Assembly: GCF_020832045.1 (NCBI RefSeq)
Contig: NZ_JAFIFK010000027.1
Span: 1-64,000 of the forward strand
DNA: 64,000 bases
Source: Halomonas sp.
GTDB lineage: Bacteria; Pseudomonadota; Gammaproteobacteria; Pseudomonadales; Halomonadaceae
Direction: 5' to 3'
Part shown: one piece after another, positions 52,054 through 60,560 of the stretch
Layout: each line of letters opens with the position of its first letter
Position numbering within the stretch: position 1 is the first letter of the stretch
Made by a program: the position numbers and the translations under genes
Notes under the pieces: model-generated
What the model saw: the letters and a program-made list of their open reading frames with translations, nothing else
The model's database searches: none
Told to the model about the DNA's origin: nothing

Positions 52054-52929
52054 CTATCGCGTCGGTGAAGACGTCGTCAGCAGAGTGGCGGCGACCAGCA
52101 CGATCAGTACCATCAGACACGCTTCAACGGCGATACTTCGCCTCAGCCTCCGGGAAGCGTTCGCCTCTCCCCTGGCAGCGGCGGGTACCAGCCACCAGCG
52201 ATTGGCCGCACCAAGCAGCAGCAGCCCCACTACCAGAGCCAGTTTCAGCGAAAGCAGCTGACCGTAAGGGGTGGTAAGCAACGCACTCGGCCGGCCACCC
52301 ATGAGCCACATGGCCAAGCTCCCCCCGGCAATGAGCAGCAGCGGCACCAGCATCAGACCGAAGCGTCCGAAGCGCTGCAGCACTTCGGAAGAAGCACTAT
52401 TCCTGGCCATACGATAAAGAGGCAGTAGCGCCGCAGCCCAGAAAGCGGCAAGGCTTAAGTGCAGCATCAGCAGCACGCTCTGCCAGGGTGCACCGCGGGT
52501 ATGACCGACTCGAGAAAAGGCCACCAGCACCAGGACGATACCGAGCAAGCCGGCCCCATGGCGTATGACCCGAGGCATGTCTTTCCATGCGAATATGGGT
52601 AGCACCACCAGCCCTACCAGTGCCAGGCGCAGCCGTTCACCCTGGGCGCTTTCGCCGACGATGCCCAGCATCACCGGATTGAAGGCCGACGCCCAGTTAC
52701 CTCCCCCCAGGTAGGCGGCCTGTAGCAGCCACAGCAACAACAACATGCCAATACCGCAGCAGGCGGCAATGCAGATACTGCGGTTGATCACGAGGGTGTC
52801 GCGAGACGGCAGGGCGGCAAAGGCGAAGCGAAACAGTACCCCGCCGACTGCCAGCAGCGCCGCCATGTAAAACCCCGCCAAGGCCAGAACGCGGCTGGCC
52901 GTCCAGGGGTCCAGTGCGGTCAACGCCAT
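52054..52929 (-). CDS. copD: CopD-family copper resistance membrane protein
   Basis: 291 residues with eight hydrophobic segments. The first helix has SRVLALAGFYMAALLAVGGVLF; LLMLHLSLAAFWAAALLPLYRM carries the conserved His-containing helix, and SLAMWLMGGRPSALLTTPYGQLLSLKLALVVGLLLLGAANRW is the typical C-terminal CopD domain. It takes copper from CopC across the inner membrane. copC precedes it by five bases. Confidence 0.9.
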   Translation of the reverse strand: MALTALDPWTASRVLALAGFYMAALLAVGGVLFRFAFAALPSRDTLVINRSICIAACCGIGMLLLLWLLQAAYLGGGNWASAFNPVMLGIVGESAQGERLRLALVGLVVLPIFAWKDMPRVIRHGAGLLGIVLVLVAFSRVGHTRGAPWQSVLLMLHLSLAAFWAAALLPLYRMARNSASSEVLQRFGRFGLMLVPLLLIAGGSLAMWLMGGRPSALLTTPYGQLLSLKLALVVGLLLLGAANRWWLVPAAARGEANASRRLRRSIAVEACLMVLIVLVAATLLTTSSPTR

Positions 52930-52934
52930 GCTGT

Positions 52935-53306
52935 CTAATCCTGGATGGCGAAGCGATAGCCCCCCGACATGGCATGTCCGTCCTCGGCGATTCCACGCCA
53001 GACGACCTCGTAATCACCGGGTGCCAGGGTGTCGACAGGCACCGCCACATGCCGTTCCGCTGATGCGCTGATTGGGTCTTCACTCAGTTCCACCAACCCC
53101 TCCGGCCCAGTGACATCGAACTGGGTGATACGGATTGGAGAGTCGAACTGAAGCTCCAACTGCTCCGGGGCCTGCTCCAGGATCGCCCCGGCCTCAGGCT
53201 GGGTGGTGGAGACGTGCGCATGTGCCCACAGCGGCGAGCTTGCCAGCAGCAGACTAACTGTCGCGGCCAGCAACGCCGCCCGAAAAACGTTCGATTCAAT
53301 GCCCAT
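52935..53306 (-). CDS. copC: CopC copper-binding periplasmic protein
   Basis: 123 residues. The signal peptide ends at WA-HAHV, so the mature protein begins with His, the N-terminal copper-brace ligand. EDGHAMSGGYRF near the C-terminus supplies the second ligand (Asp-x-His). This is the one-domain Cu(II)-only CopC type. The ATG at 53306 follows GAGG; a GTG at 53318 is less likely. It works with CopD downstream. Confidence 0.93.
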   Translation of the reverse strand: MGIESNVFRAALLAATVSLLLASSPLWAHAHVSTTQPEAGAILEQAPEQLELQFDSPIRITQFDVTGPEGLVELSEDPISASAERHVAVPVDTLAPGDYEVVWRGIAEDGHAMSGGYRFAIQD

Positions 53307-53395
53307 CCAAATCCTCACTTCTTCGATGATCGCTGCCTTGGCTCGGCGGCTCCTCTAGGAGTAAGCCGCCCACTCGTACACTGGCCTCCCGCTCC

Positions 53396-54691
53396 TCAGG
53401 ATGGGTGCTTCTGCTGGTGGCCACTAGCGTCCTGACCGCCCTCTTGCTTGTGCTCTTCGGGCTTTACCGAGCCCTGGTGCGACAGTGGCCGAGCTTGATC
53501 GAGCCGCGGGTGGTTGTCGAGGAACTCGCGGTGCGGGTCCGGCAAAGCATCCAGCGCCTGCAGGGTACGAGTCAACACGTGCACGGCGGCCAGCACATCC
53601 TGCGTGTTACCGGTTTCCGAGATGGTGTGCATGTTGCGAATGGGGAAGCCGATGGAGGTAGCGGCACAGTCGATAGCAGCCAGTACACCGGCCATGCCGT
53701 CGGTGCCGGTATCGGCGCCAACGATATCGCGCTGCATGGGAATATCGTGCTCCCTGGCGGTCGTCTCGATGATGCGATTGAGCTGTTCGCTGGCAATCGC
53801 CCCCACCGACATGGTGAAGCCCTTGCCCATCTCCAGCGGCTGCATGCGTCGGTCGCCGATACCGGGTGCGGCCACGTAGTCGTGATTGACGTCTACGCCG
53901 ATGATGACGTCGGGCTCGAGCGCTCCTGCCAGCACGCGGCTGCCGAAGCGGCCGATCTCTTCATAGCTGGCGATGGCGAACAGCACGCGTACCTTCTCGG
54001 TGCCTCCGGCCTCCGCGATCAGCCGTGCCACCTCGGCGGTGACGAAGCAGCCCAGGCCGTTGTCCAGGTAGGCGCCATAAAAGGTATTGGGGCTGAAGCC
54101 GTGGCGAATGGGACGGTCGAAGATAATCGAGTCGCCGGGGCGAACGCCCAGATTGAGCACCTGCTGCTTCTTGTTCTCGCCATGGATTTGCAGGTCGAGA
54201 TAGATCTGCTCTTTCTTGATGCCCTTGCGCCCTTCACGCTGGGCCGGGTCGGAGAAGTGAATGGCACCGAGCGCCTCCACGGTGCCACCTTGGATAATAC
54301 GATAACGACCAGGTTGCTCCGGGTCCTCGCTGAACAGCTTGACCTCATGGCCAATCAACACATTGGGCAGGAAGGCATCGGTATTGATCCAGATCTTGCC
54401 GTCGTCGCCGATGCTGCGCACTTGCATGCGGATCTTGTCGGCGTGTCCAATGATCATCACCTTGAACATGTCGTCACGACCGGGGTGGGTATCCCACACG
54501 ACACCGGCATGCCCTTTATACTGATGAAGCTGCCAGCCTTTCGGCGCGAAGCTCTCGAAGTGAGGCTTGAGCACGCCGTAAGTCATGGCCCCCTCCAGAC
54601 CCACCGGGCTGGGAGCATCGAGAATACGCTGCATCAAACTGAATTGATCTTCGGGCATGGGCTCGCCCCAGGGCTTTACACTAGTGCTCAT
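53396..54691 (-). CDS. M42-family metallopeptidase (glutamyl/deblocking aminopeptidase type)
   Basis: 431 residues. Metal-binding and catalytic residues are visible in MIIGHADKI, YLDNGLGCF, IASYEEIGRFGS, GVDVNHDY and FPIRNMHTISETGN, the M42/M20-type co-catalytic zinc pattern. The last 60 residues are a hydrophilic tail rich in His, Gln and Glu. The start at 54691 has AAGGAAG ahead. Cytoplasmic peptide clean-up is likely; substrate unknown. Confidence 0.88.
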   Translation of the reverse strand: MSTSVKPWGEPMPEDQFSLMQRILDAPSPVGLEGAMTYGVLKPHFESFAPKGWQLHQYKGHAGVVWDTHPGRDDMFKVMIIGHADKIRMQVRSIGDDGKIWINTDAFLPNVLIGHEVKLFSEDPEQPGRYRIIQGGTVEALGAIHFSDPAQREGRKGIKKEQIYLDLQIHGENKKQQVLNLGVRPGDSIIFDRPIRHGFSPNTFYGAYLDNGLGCFVTAEVARLIAEAGGTEKVRVLFAIASYEEIGRFGSRVLAGALEPDVIIGVDVNHDYVAAPGIGDRRMQPLEMGKGFTMSVGAIASEQLNRIIETTAREHDIPMQRDIVGADTGTDGMAGVLAAIDCAATSIGFPIRNMHTISETGNTQDVLAAVHVLTRTLQALDALPDPHREFLDNHPRLDQARPLSHQGSVKPEEHKQEGGQDASGHQQKHPS

Positions 54692-54750
54692 GTGGCTTCC
54701 TTTCGTGGCTAACGGGCGCATCTACAGAGTAGTCTGCCAGAAGCGGCACG

Positions 54751-54780
54751 AATAAAAAGGCAAGGTCCGTGGACCTTGCC
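54751..54780 (-). terminator. Intrinsic terminator for the first PRC-barrel gene
   Basis: On the minus strand, GGCAAGGTCC-AC-GGACCTTGCC followed by TTTTTATT. A perfect 10-base stem with a T-tract, 67 bases after the PRC-barrel stop. Confidence 0.9.
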
Positions 54781-54846
54781 TCTCTTTTGCCAACCGTAGC
54801 GCCTGGATCGCGCTAAGATCAGCTGTCTGACAATGCCGTCAAGGGC

Positions 54847-55461
54847 TCAATGACCCCAGGCATCGCCCAGCGTCATGTCACCGTCCACTTCACTGTAGCG
54901 CTCTTCGTCATACTCCTGGCCGGACTCCTCGAGCTGATCCTCATCGTAGGATTCACGGGTGACCAGCTGGTCGTCCCGTAGCTCCATTTCCGCCAGGGGC
55001 AGAGTAATGTCGGTGCCGCCCATGCCCCACAGGCCACCCACGGTCACAACAACGTGCAGGTCGCCGGTATCGTTATCGCGCACCACGCTCTGCACGTCTC
55101 CGATATCCTCGTCCTCCATGTTGACCACGGTCATTCCTTCGATTTCGCTGACCTGCATGTCACGCAGCGAGGCATCCAGCTGATCGTCGGCCCCCATGGG
55201 ATCGAGGTCGTCACCTTGGGCGGTATCGAGCTCTCCTTCACCGGCATCCATGTCGTCCGGTTCGTCCATGTCCGGCTCGTCCATGTCCGGCCCATCGGCA
55301 AGACCATCGTCGTCATGGGTATCCACGGTGGTTTGCTCTTCACCCACCGCAGCTTCGCCGTTCAGGCCGTTCTCTTCATCCGCGTTGTCCTGGGCCAGGG
55401 CACCGCCCGCCAGACCAGCGGAAATGGCACCGATTGCAATGGCCAGTAAGGTCCTTTTCAT
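54847..55461 (-). CDS. Exported acidic PRC-barrel protein, paralog 1
   Basis: 204 residues: a signal peptide (MKRTLLAIAIGAISAGLAGG, cleaved after ALA-Q), a very acidic linker with two PDMDE repeats and other Asp runs (about 25-95), then a PRC-barrel-like domain (about 100-180: VSEIEGMTVVNMEDEDIGDVQ, DLHVVVTVGGLWGMGG) and an acidic tail. It is the closest relative of the neighbouring gene at 55663, with an identical signal peptide. GGAGGGAG precedes the ATG. The strongly acidic composition suits a salt-exposed periplasmic protein. Function unknown. Confidence 0.85.
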   Translation of the reverse strand: MKRTLLAIAIGAISAGLAGGALAQDNADEENGLNGEAAVGEEQTTVDTHDDDGLADGPDMDEPDMDEPDDMDAGEGELDTAQGDDLDPMGADDQLDASLRDMQVSEIEGMTVVNMEDEDIGDVQSVVRDNDTGDLHVVVTVGGLWGMGGTDITLPLAEMELRDDQLVTRESYDEDQLEESGQEYDEERYSEVDGDMTLGDAWGH

Positions 55462-55601
55462 GACACTCCCTCCTAGAGTCGACACAGGTAACCACCCCTT
55501 GAACATAGACCGCCACCATGACTACGCAAAGATATCGTTGGAAAAGAATGGATACCAAAGGTTGCCGCTTCGTTTCGCTTAGCTTGTTCACTGGTGGAAT
55601 C

Positions 55602-55634
55602 GAAAAAAAGGCAAGACCGAAGTGGCCTTGCCTT
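55602..55634 (-). terminator. Intrinsic terminator for the second PRC-barrel gene
   Basis: On the minus strand, AAGGCAAG pairs with CTTGCCTT (extended inward by two G-C pairs past a mismatch), followed by TTTTTTTCG. It lies 29 bases after the stop. Confidence 0.88.
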
Positions 55635-55662
55635 ATATGAGTGCGACATTGGTGCGTACCGG

Positions 55663-56523
55663 TCAGCGCCCCATGGCCTCGGACAGGGTGAGGTCGTCGT
55701 CCACCTCGGTGTAACGGTCCTCGTCGTAGTCGGTGGCGATATCGTCGAGCTCATCTTGGCCAATGATGTCCTGAAGCACCAGCTGATCGCCTTCGAGACG
55801 CATGTCGGCCAGCGGTAGAGTGACGTCGGAACCGCCAAAGATCCAGAAGCCACCCACTGAAACGACGGCATGCAAATCGCCGGCATCGTTGTGACGCAAC
55901 ACGTTCTCCACCTGCCCAAGTGTCTCGCCTTCGATATTTACGATGGTCATGCCTTCCACTTCACCGACTTGCAGCGAGGCGATGGCGGGATCGAGATCGG
56001 CGCCCGTCGGACCCATCTCTTCGAAGCCTGCTTCAGGCTCTTGCTGAGCGGCCTGGCCGGCCTGCGGCGTCTGCTCGCCTTCAGGCGCCTGCTCGGCTTC
56101 TGCCGCGGACGGCTCGGTGGTGGCCTGGTCGCCGGGGTCGGCCTGCGTTTCGTCATCCTCGACATTCAACTCGAGGTCATCTTGATCGGTGGCGGCTTCG
56201 TCGCCGTTGGCGTCGTCCGCACCGTCAGTTTCCTGGCCATTATCCTCGTCGGTGTCGTCGTCACGCAGCTCCTCATAGTCCTCGGCATCGTCGCCTTCGT
56301 CTGGGAGCTCGTCCTCGTCTACCGAAATATCGGCTTCGGTGTCGTCGGCATTCTGATCGTCGTCAGCCTGGGAATCTTGATAGTCACCCTGGGTCGCGTC
56401 GCTCTGCTCCTCGCCCACGGTGCCGTTTTCCTCAAGCTCGACATCGTTTTCCTGCGCCAATGCACCACCGGCAAGACCGGCAGAAATGGCACCGATAGCG
56501 ATCGCCAATAAAGTCCTTTTCAT
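55663..56523 (-). CDS. Exported acidic PRC-barrel protein, paralog 2
   Basis: 286 residues with the same 24-residue signal peptide as paralog 1, but an acidic linker about twice as long (about 25-185, rich in Asp, Glu, Gln and Ala), then the PRC-barrel-like domain (VGEVEGMTIVNIEGETLGQVE, DLHAVVSVGGFWIFGG, DDIATDYDEDRYTEVDDDLTL). AGGAG lies seven bases before the ATG at 56523. The signal-peptide DNA of the two genes differs at many silent sites, so the duplication is old and the protein sequence has been conserved. Each gene has its own terminator. Confidence 0.85.
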   Translation of the reverse strand: MKRTLLAIAIGAISAGLAGGALAQENDVELEENGTVGEEQSDATQGDYQDSQADDDQNADDTEADISVDEDELPDEGDDAEDYEELRDDDTDEDNGQETDGADDANGDEAATDQDDLELNVEDDETQADPGDQATTEPSAAEAEQAPEGEQTPQAGQAAQQEPEAGFEEMGPTGADLDPAIASLQVGEVEGMTIVNIEGETLGQVENVLRHNDAGDLHAVVSVGGFWIFGGSDVTLPLADMRLEGDQLVLQDIIGQDELDDIATDYDEDRYTEVDDDLTLSEAMGR

Positions 56524-56673
56524 CACTCTTCTCCTAGGTGGGGCCCTGTACCGTCAAGATAGGCGGTAAGAACCGCACGACTCCAGAAACGCAGCGAAAC
56601 GAAACGTCAGTATTCGGCAACCTGCGTTGGGTTTAAGCAATTAGACGAGAGGTAATCGTCTCGTCTGCTCAGG

Positions 56674-57054
56674 CTACTCCATGATCTCGAATCGATACCC
56701 ACCTGCCGACTCCGTGCCGCTTCCCGCCGTGCCGCGCCAGACGATGCGATACTCGCCAGGAACCATGCGTCCTTCGGGAACGGCCCTATGCTCCTCTTCC
56801 AAGGTGCCGATGGTGGTCTCCGCGAGTGGCACCATGCCTTCGGGCCCCGACACCTCGAACAGGGTGAGACGCAGCGGTGCATCCAGCCGAATGCCAAGCT
56901 TCTCGGGCGCCTGCTCGACATGACTGCCATCGGCGGGTGTGGATTCCACCATTTCGGCTTGTGCCCAAAGAGGTGATGCCAGCGCCAGCGTCGTCAGGGC
57001 GACGAAGCAGACGCCGGCAATGCACACTGCCCGAGCGTTGGGCAAACCGTTCAT
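56674..57054 (-). CDS. CopC-like domain protein lacking copper ligands
   Basis: 126 residues with a signal peptide ending near LWA-QAEM. The fold matches CopC (PADGSHVEQAPEKLGIRLDAPLRLTLFEVSGPEGMVPL, PGEYRIVWRGTAGSGTESAGGYRFEI), but the N-terminal His of the copper site is replaced (Q-A-E), and the Asp-x-His loop (EDGHAMSGGYRF in the true CopC at 52935) reads GSGTESAGGYRF. It should therefore not bind copper in the usual way. It overlaps the DUF3618 gene by ATGA. Confidence 0.82.
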   Translation of the reverse strand: MNGLPNARAVCIAGVCFVALTTLALASPLWAQAEMVESTPADGSHVEQAPEKLGIRLDAPLRLTLFEVSGPEGMVPLAETTIGTLEEEHRAVPEGRMVPGEYRIVWRGTAGSGTESAGGYRFEIME

Positions 57055-57515
57055 GTGTGGGGATGCACGTAGCCGCTCCATCCCTGGCCGGTGCCAAGGT
57101 GCGTTGCCACTCCAACCACTTCCGGCCGATGCGTCGAAACGACATTTCGCCCCTGCTGGGTCCCCATGTGAGTGGCCACCATGCGCTGCGGAGCTTCCTG
57201 CCGAGCCGGAATGGTCGACGGCAAGCGGGCCTGGGCATGCTGCCGGGAGCCGGAACGCAGCTGGGACATGACCAGCCAGCCCAGGCCGACGCCGGTGACC
57301 AGCACCGGCAAGGGGTTTTCACGGATCGAACGGCTCAGATTGTCGATGAAGTTCGTACCGACTCCACCGCGCCTGGGCAGGTATTCCTTGACGCTTCGCT
57401 TCAGCTGAGCCGGCGATAGTCGGCTTTCCAGCTCATGCAGGGTCTCGTCGAGATGAGCACGGGAGTGGCGAATTTCGTCTTCCAACTCCTCAGCCCGGCG
57501 ATGGTTACGCTTCAT
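57051..57515 (-). CDS. DUF3618-type membrane protein
   Basis: 154 residues. The N-terminal EELEDEIRHSRAHLDETLHELESRLSPAQLKRSVKEYL matches DUF3618 (amphipathic helix), followed by one hydrophobic segment (LPVLVTGVGLGWLVM) and a low-complexity His/Gln/Gly C-terminus with the repeated motif ATHMGTQQG / ATHLGTGQG. AAGGAGG precedes the ATG. It heads a two-gene unit with the CopC-like gene. DUF3618 proteins are small envelope-stress-type membrane proteins of unknown role. Confidence 0.8.
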   Translation of the reverse strand: MKRNHRRAEELEDEIRHSRAHLDETLHELESRLSPAQLKRSVKEYLPRRGGVGTNFIDNLSRSIRENPLPVLVTGVGLGWLVMSQLRSGSRQHAQARLPSTIPARQEAPQRMVATHMGTQQGRNVVSTHRPEVVGVATHLGTGQGWSGYVHPHT

Positions 57516-57583
57516 GTTGCCTCCTTGGCTTCACCGCGTTGAACTTCCCTTCTCCTTCAAGCTGGTATCGAAGCGGGCCGCCG

Positions 57584-57913
57584 TCAAGTCGTGCAGGCCT
57601 GTGCCAGCGTCGCCTCGATGGCCGCATCGCTGGTGGGACGCACCAGTCGTGCCACCTCCTCGCCTTCTTGCAGCACGATCAGCGTTGGCCACAGCTTGAC
57701 ACGAAAGAAGCGCCCCAACCGTCGACCCCGGCCATCCTCGATCTTCAAATGCCGAACGGTATGGCGCTGTGCCAGGACCCGTTCAAGGGCGGGCTGGACG
57801 ACCTGACAGTATCCGCACCAAGGCGTGCCAAACTCGATCACGGTGAGGCCATCGAGCTGGCCCACTTGCTCGGGACTTGGCGCGTTGCCGATATACTCGC
57901 GCTGCATGGGCAT
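57584..57913 (-). CDS. Thioredoxin-family protein
   Basis: 109 residues with the active site WCGYC (C33 and C36, FGTPWCGYCQ) and the cis-Pro loop in KLWPTLIVLQEGEEV. There is no signal peptide, so it is cytoplasmic. The start at 57913 is set by AGGAGG six bases ahead; an ATG two codons later is possible. Length and fold are complete for a thioredoxin. Probably reduces disulfides in oxidative stress, in keeping with sodC and bfr nearby. Confidence 0.9.
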   Translation of the reverse strand: MPMQREYIGNAPSPEQVGQLDGLTVIEFGTPWCGYCQVVQPALERVLAQRHTVRHLKIEDGRGRRLGRFFRVKLWPTLIVLQEGEEVARLVRPTSDAAIEATLAQACTT

Positions 57914-57997
57914 GATGCTCCTCCTTGGCTCGGCTCGATCATTGCCTTGCCCTGCCGGAAGGTCTACCACAAGCCTAGATGACCAGTCGCGCTGCGC

Positions 57998-59596
57998 TCA
58001 ATGTTGCCCTCCCTCACGAGATGCGCGCCCCTTTTCACCGCTCTCGTTGCGTCGCAGCCCCAGGTAGAGTCCGGCGCACATCAACAGCAGGATCACGGCG
58101 AAAGGTAGCCCTGAAATGGTAGCTACTGCCTGCAGCGCCTCCAAGCCGCCTGCCGTCAATAGTACGGCGGCAACGACACCTTCCATGACGGCCCAGAAAA
58201 CACGCGTGGTCTTGGGTGGGTGTGGGTCGCCACCGGAGGTGATGATGTCGATGATCAGCGAGCCGGAATCCGACGAGGTGATGAAAAAGATCGCCACCGT
58301 AGCAATCATCAGGGTCATGCTGGTGGTGACGACCCATTCCGGCATCTGGAAGTGATCGAGGAACATAAAGAAGGCCAGCTCCGGGTCATCCTCGACGATG
58401 TCGACCAGTCCGGCCGCTTCGAACAGCTCTCTATAGAGCGCCGATCCCCCCATGACCGTAAGCCATAGCACCGACGTGAGGGTGGGGACCAAGAGCACAC
58501 CAAGCAGGTATTGGCGCAGGGTGCGGCCACGGGAAACGCGTGCGATAAAAAGGCCGACGAAGGGTGACCAGGAGATCCACCAGGCGAAGTAAAACAGAGT
58601 CCAGTCGTTCTGCCAGCTCTCCTCGTCGGGTGAATTGAAGGCTTCGGTGAAGGTCCCGCGGCTGGGGATTTCGTTGATGTAGTTACCCAGACTCTGCAGC
58701 ATCGAATTGAAGATGAACTGAGTGGGACCGAACAAGAGCACATAGGCTACCAGAGCAGCACCGATCAGCAGCGCCAGCTTCGACAGCCGTTGAATGCCCT
58801 TGGCCAGACCGGAGAGCACCGACAGCAGCGCCACCGTGGTAATGCCGGCGATCAAGGCGATCTGAACGCCGATGTTATCGGGTATGCCGTAGGCGTGCTC
58901 GAGCCCGGTATTGATCTGGCGCACCCCCAGGCCCAACGACACGGCAACACCAATCAAGGTTCCCGCCGCCGCCATGGCATCGATACCGTTACCGATCGGC
59001 CCTTCTACTCGCTTGCTACCGAGCAGCGGTGTAAACGCGGAACGAATCGTCAACGGCAGGCCGCGGTTATAGCAGAAATAGCACAGCGAAAGCCCCACCA
59101 GGCCGTACATGGACCAGCCGTGCACCCCCCAGTGGAAGTAGCTGTGCACCAGGGCATCACTGGCCGCCTGTTCGGTTTCCGCCTCGCCGAAGGGTGGGTC
59201 AGCGAAAAAAGATAACGGCTCGGCCACACCGTAGAACAGTAGTCCAACGCCGGTGCCGGCGGCGAACAGCATCGAGAACCAGCCCCAGGTGGAAAATTCA
59301 GGTCGCTCGTCCTCGCCACCCAGCCTGACATCTCCATAGCGGCTGAAGATCAGATAAATTGCCAATATCAAAAAGGCGTTCATCGCCAGCAGGTAGAACC
59401 AGCCGAGGTTATCGGCAATGGCCTCCTGGACGGTTTCAGCTCCCGCCTCCAGGCGGTTGGGCATGACGACCCCGAAAATCACCAAGGCCAGAATGACCGT
59501 TGCCGAGGTCAGGAAAACAGCGCGATGTACAGGCACGCCAAATAGATTATGCCGTGTGCTACTGCCGTAGCGGTCGGAATCGGAACGAGTCGGCAT
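57998..59596 (-). CDS. BCCT-family betaine/choline/carnitine transporter
   Basis: 532 residues with about twelve membrane helices. The family motifs are present: WGWFSMLFAAGTGVGLLFYGVAEP, YFHWGVHGWSMYGLVGLSL, YFAWWISWSPFVGLFIARVSRGRT and FFITSSDSGSLIIDIITSGG. It imports compatible solutes with Na+ or H+ and fits a halophile's osmoadaptation. The C-terminal tail is short and charged, without a long regulatory domain. The ATG at 59596 lies nine bases after GGAGG. Confidence 0.93.
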   Translation of the reverse strand: MPTRSDSDRYGSSTRHNLFGVPVHRAVFLTSATVILALVIFGVVMPNRLEAGAETVQEAIADNLGWFYLLAMNAFLILAIYLIFSRYGDVRLGGEDERPEFSTWGWFSMLFAAGTGVGLLFYGVAEPLSFFADPPFGEAETEQAASDALVHSYFHWGVHGWSMYGLVGLSLCYFCYNRGLPLTIRSAFTPLLGSKRVEGPIGNGIDAMAAAGTLIGVAVSLGLGVRQINTGLEHAYGIPDNIGVQIALIAGITTVALLSVLSGLAKGIQRLSKLALLIGAALVAYVLLFGPTQFIFNSMLQSLGNYINEIPSRGTFTEAFNSPDEESWQNDWTLFYFAWWISWSPFVGLFIARVSRGRTLRQYLLGVLLVPTLTSVLWLTVMGGSALYRELFEAAGLVDIVEDDPELAFFMFLDHFQMPEWVVTTSMTLMIATVAIFFITSSDSGSLIIDIITSGGDPHPPKTTRVFWAVMEGVVAAVLLTAGGLEALQAVATISGLPFAVILLLMCAGLYLGLRRNESGEKGRASREGGQH

Positions 59597-59740
59597 CTCC
59601 CTTGCCTCCAGAAGAGTGCGCATCAACGCGCGGGTAGGGCATCCTTGCATTACCCTGTGCTTGGCTTGGCTTTGCTATAAGTGAACGATAGCAGTCATGA
59701 GCAACAGGCATGCTGCGAAATGCAACCCGCGAGAGCTGAC

Positions 59741-60514
59741 ATGCCAAACCCCAACTTTCACCGTCGTCTGCATGGCGGTCGGTGGCCGAACTACATTGCC
59801 GGGTTCAGCGTGCTGTTACTTCTACTTGCAGTATTGCTGATGGCCGGAGCCGGGCCGGCCTATCGCCTTGATCTGCTGCCGCTGGGCGGCGCCTTTGACA
59901 TGCTGCGCCGCGGTGTATACGTGTCTGCCGGCGCTGCGAGCGCTGGTTTAGTGGCCTTGATCGCCGCCACCTTCTGCCGACGCCTGAGGCCGGCACTGAT
60001 CGGTGGCTTGGTCGTGATGGCAACCGCGGCCATGCTTGCCGTCCCTTGGCTTCACTGGCAGCGGGCCCAGTCGGCGCCGCCGATTCACGACATAACCACC
60101 GATACCGAAAATCCCCCTGCCTTCGAGACGCTTGCGGCGGCCCGCGAGGCGGCCCCCAATGCGGTGGAATACCCAGGCGGGGAGGTAGCGCAACAGCAGC
60201 GCGAGGCCTACCCCGACATCCAACCGGTGATCGTCGATGCATCGCTCAATCTGGCCCGCGACATTGCCGAGGCCGCCGCGCTGGACATGGGCTGGCAGAT
60301 TGCCCACAACTCGCTGACCCACATCGAGGCCACCGACACCACCACCTGGTTCGGCTTCAAGGACGACATCGCCATTCGTCTGAGCCAGACCGACGAAGGC
60401 GTACGTATCGATGTGCGCTCGGCTTCGAGGCTGGGACGTAGCGATGTAGGCACCAACGCAGCACGCATTCGCGCCTATTTCGACGCCGTAGAACGCCGCC
60501 TGGATCGAACCTGA
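59741..60514 (+). CDS. DUF1499 family membrane protein
   Basis: 257 residues: three hydrophobic segments (about 18-37, 55-77 and 83-100), then a soluble DUF1499 domain (PPIHDITTDTENPPAFETLAA, GWQIAHN, IEATDTTTWFGFKDDIAIRL, DVRSASRLGRSDVGTNAARIRAYF). DUF1499 occurs in many bacteria; function unknown. The start at 59741 has GAGAG ahead. It is divergent from the BCCT gene. Confidence 0.88.
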   Translation: MPNPNFHRRLHGGRWPNYIAGFSVLLLLLAVLLMAGAGPAYRLDLLPLGGAFDMLRRGVYVSAGAASAGLVALIAATFCRRLRPALIGGLVVMATAAMLAVPWLHWQRAQSAPPIHDITTDTENPPAFETLAAAREAAPNAVEYPGGEVAQQQREAYPDIQPVIVDASLNLARDIAEAAALDMGWQIAHNSLTHIEATDTTTWFGFKDDIAIRLSQTDEGVRIDVRSASRLGRSDVGTNAARIRAYFDAVERRLDRT

Positions 60515-60548
60515 AGCCACCACCCGCGATTAGCGGGGTGGTGGCTTC
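60513..60548. terminator. Hairpin between DUF1499 and beta-lactamase genes
   Basis: GAAGCCACCACCCGC-GATTA-GCGGGGTGGTGGCTTC: a 15-base stem with one bulged G. It lacks a T-tract but sits exactly between convergent genes, so it is probably a bidirectional terminator. Confidence 0.65.
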
Positions 60549-60560
60549 AGGCTGGTGCTA

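Noticed and set aside
53405..54712. 435-codon plus-strand frame antisense to the M42 peptidase
   Set aside because: The minus strand encodes all M42 metal-site motifs; the plus-strand product is a shadow.
55870..56511. Plus-strand open frame with hydrophobic product opposite the second PRC-barrel gene
   Set aside because: It arises from the Asp/Glu-rich codons of the minus-strand gene; not supported independently.
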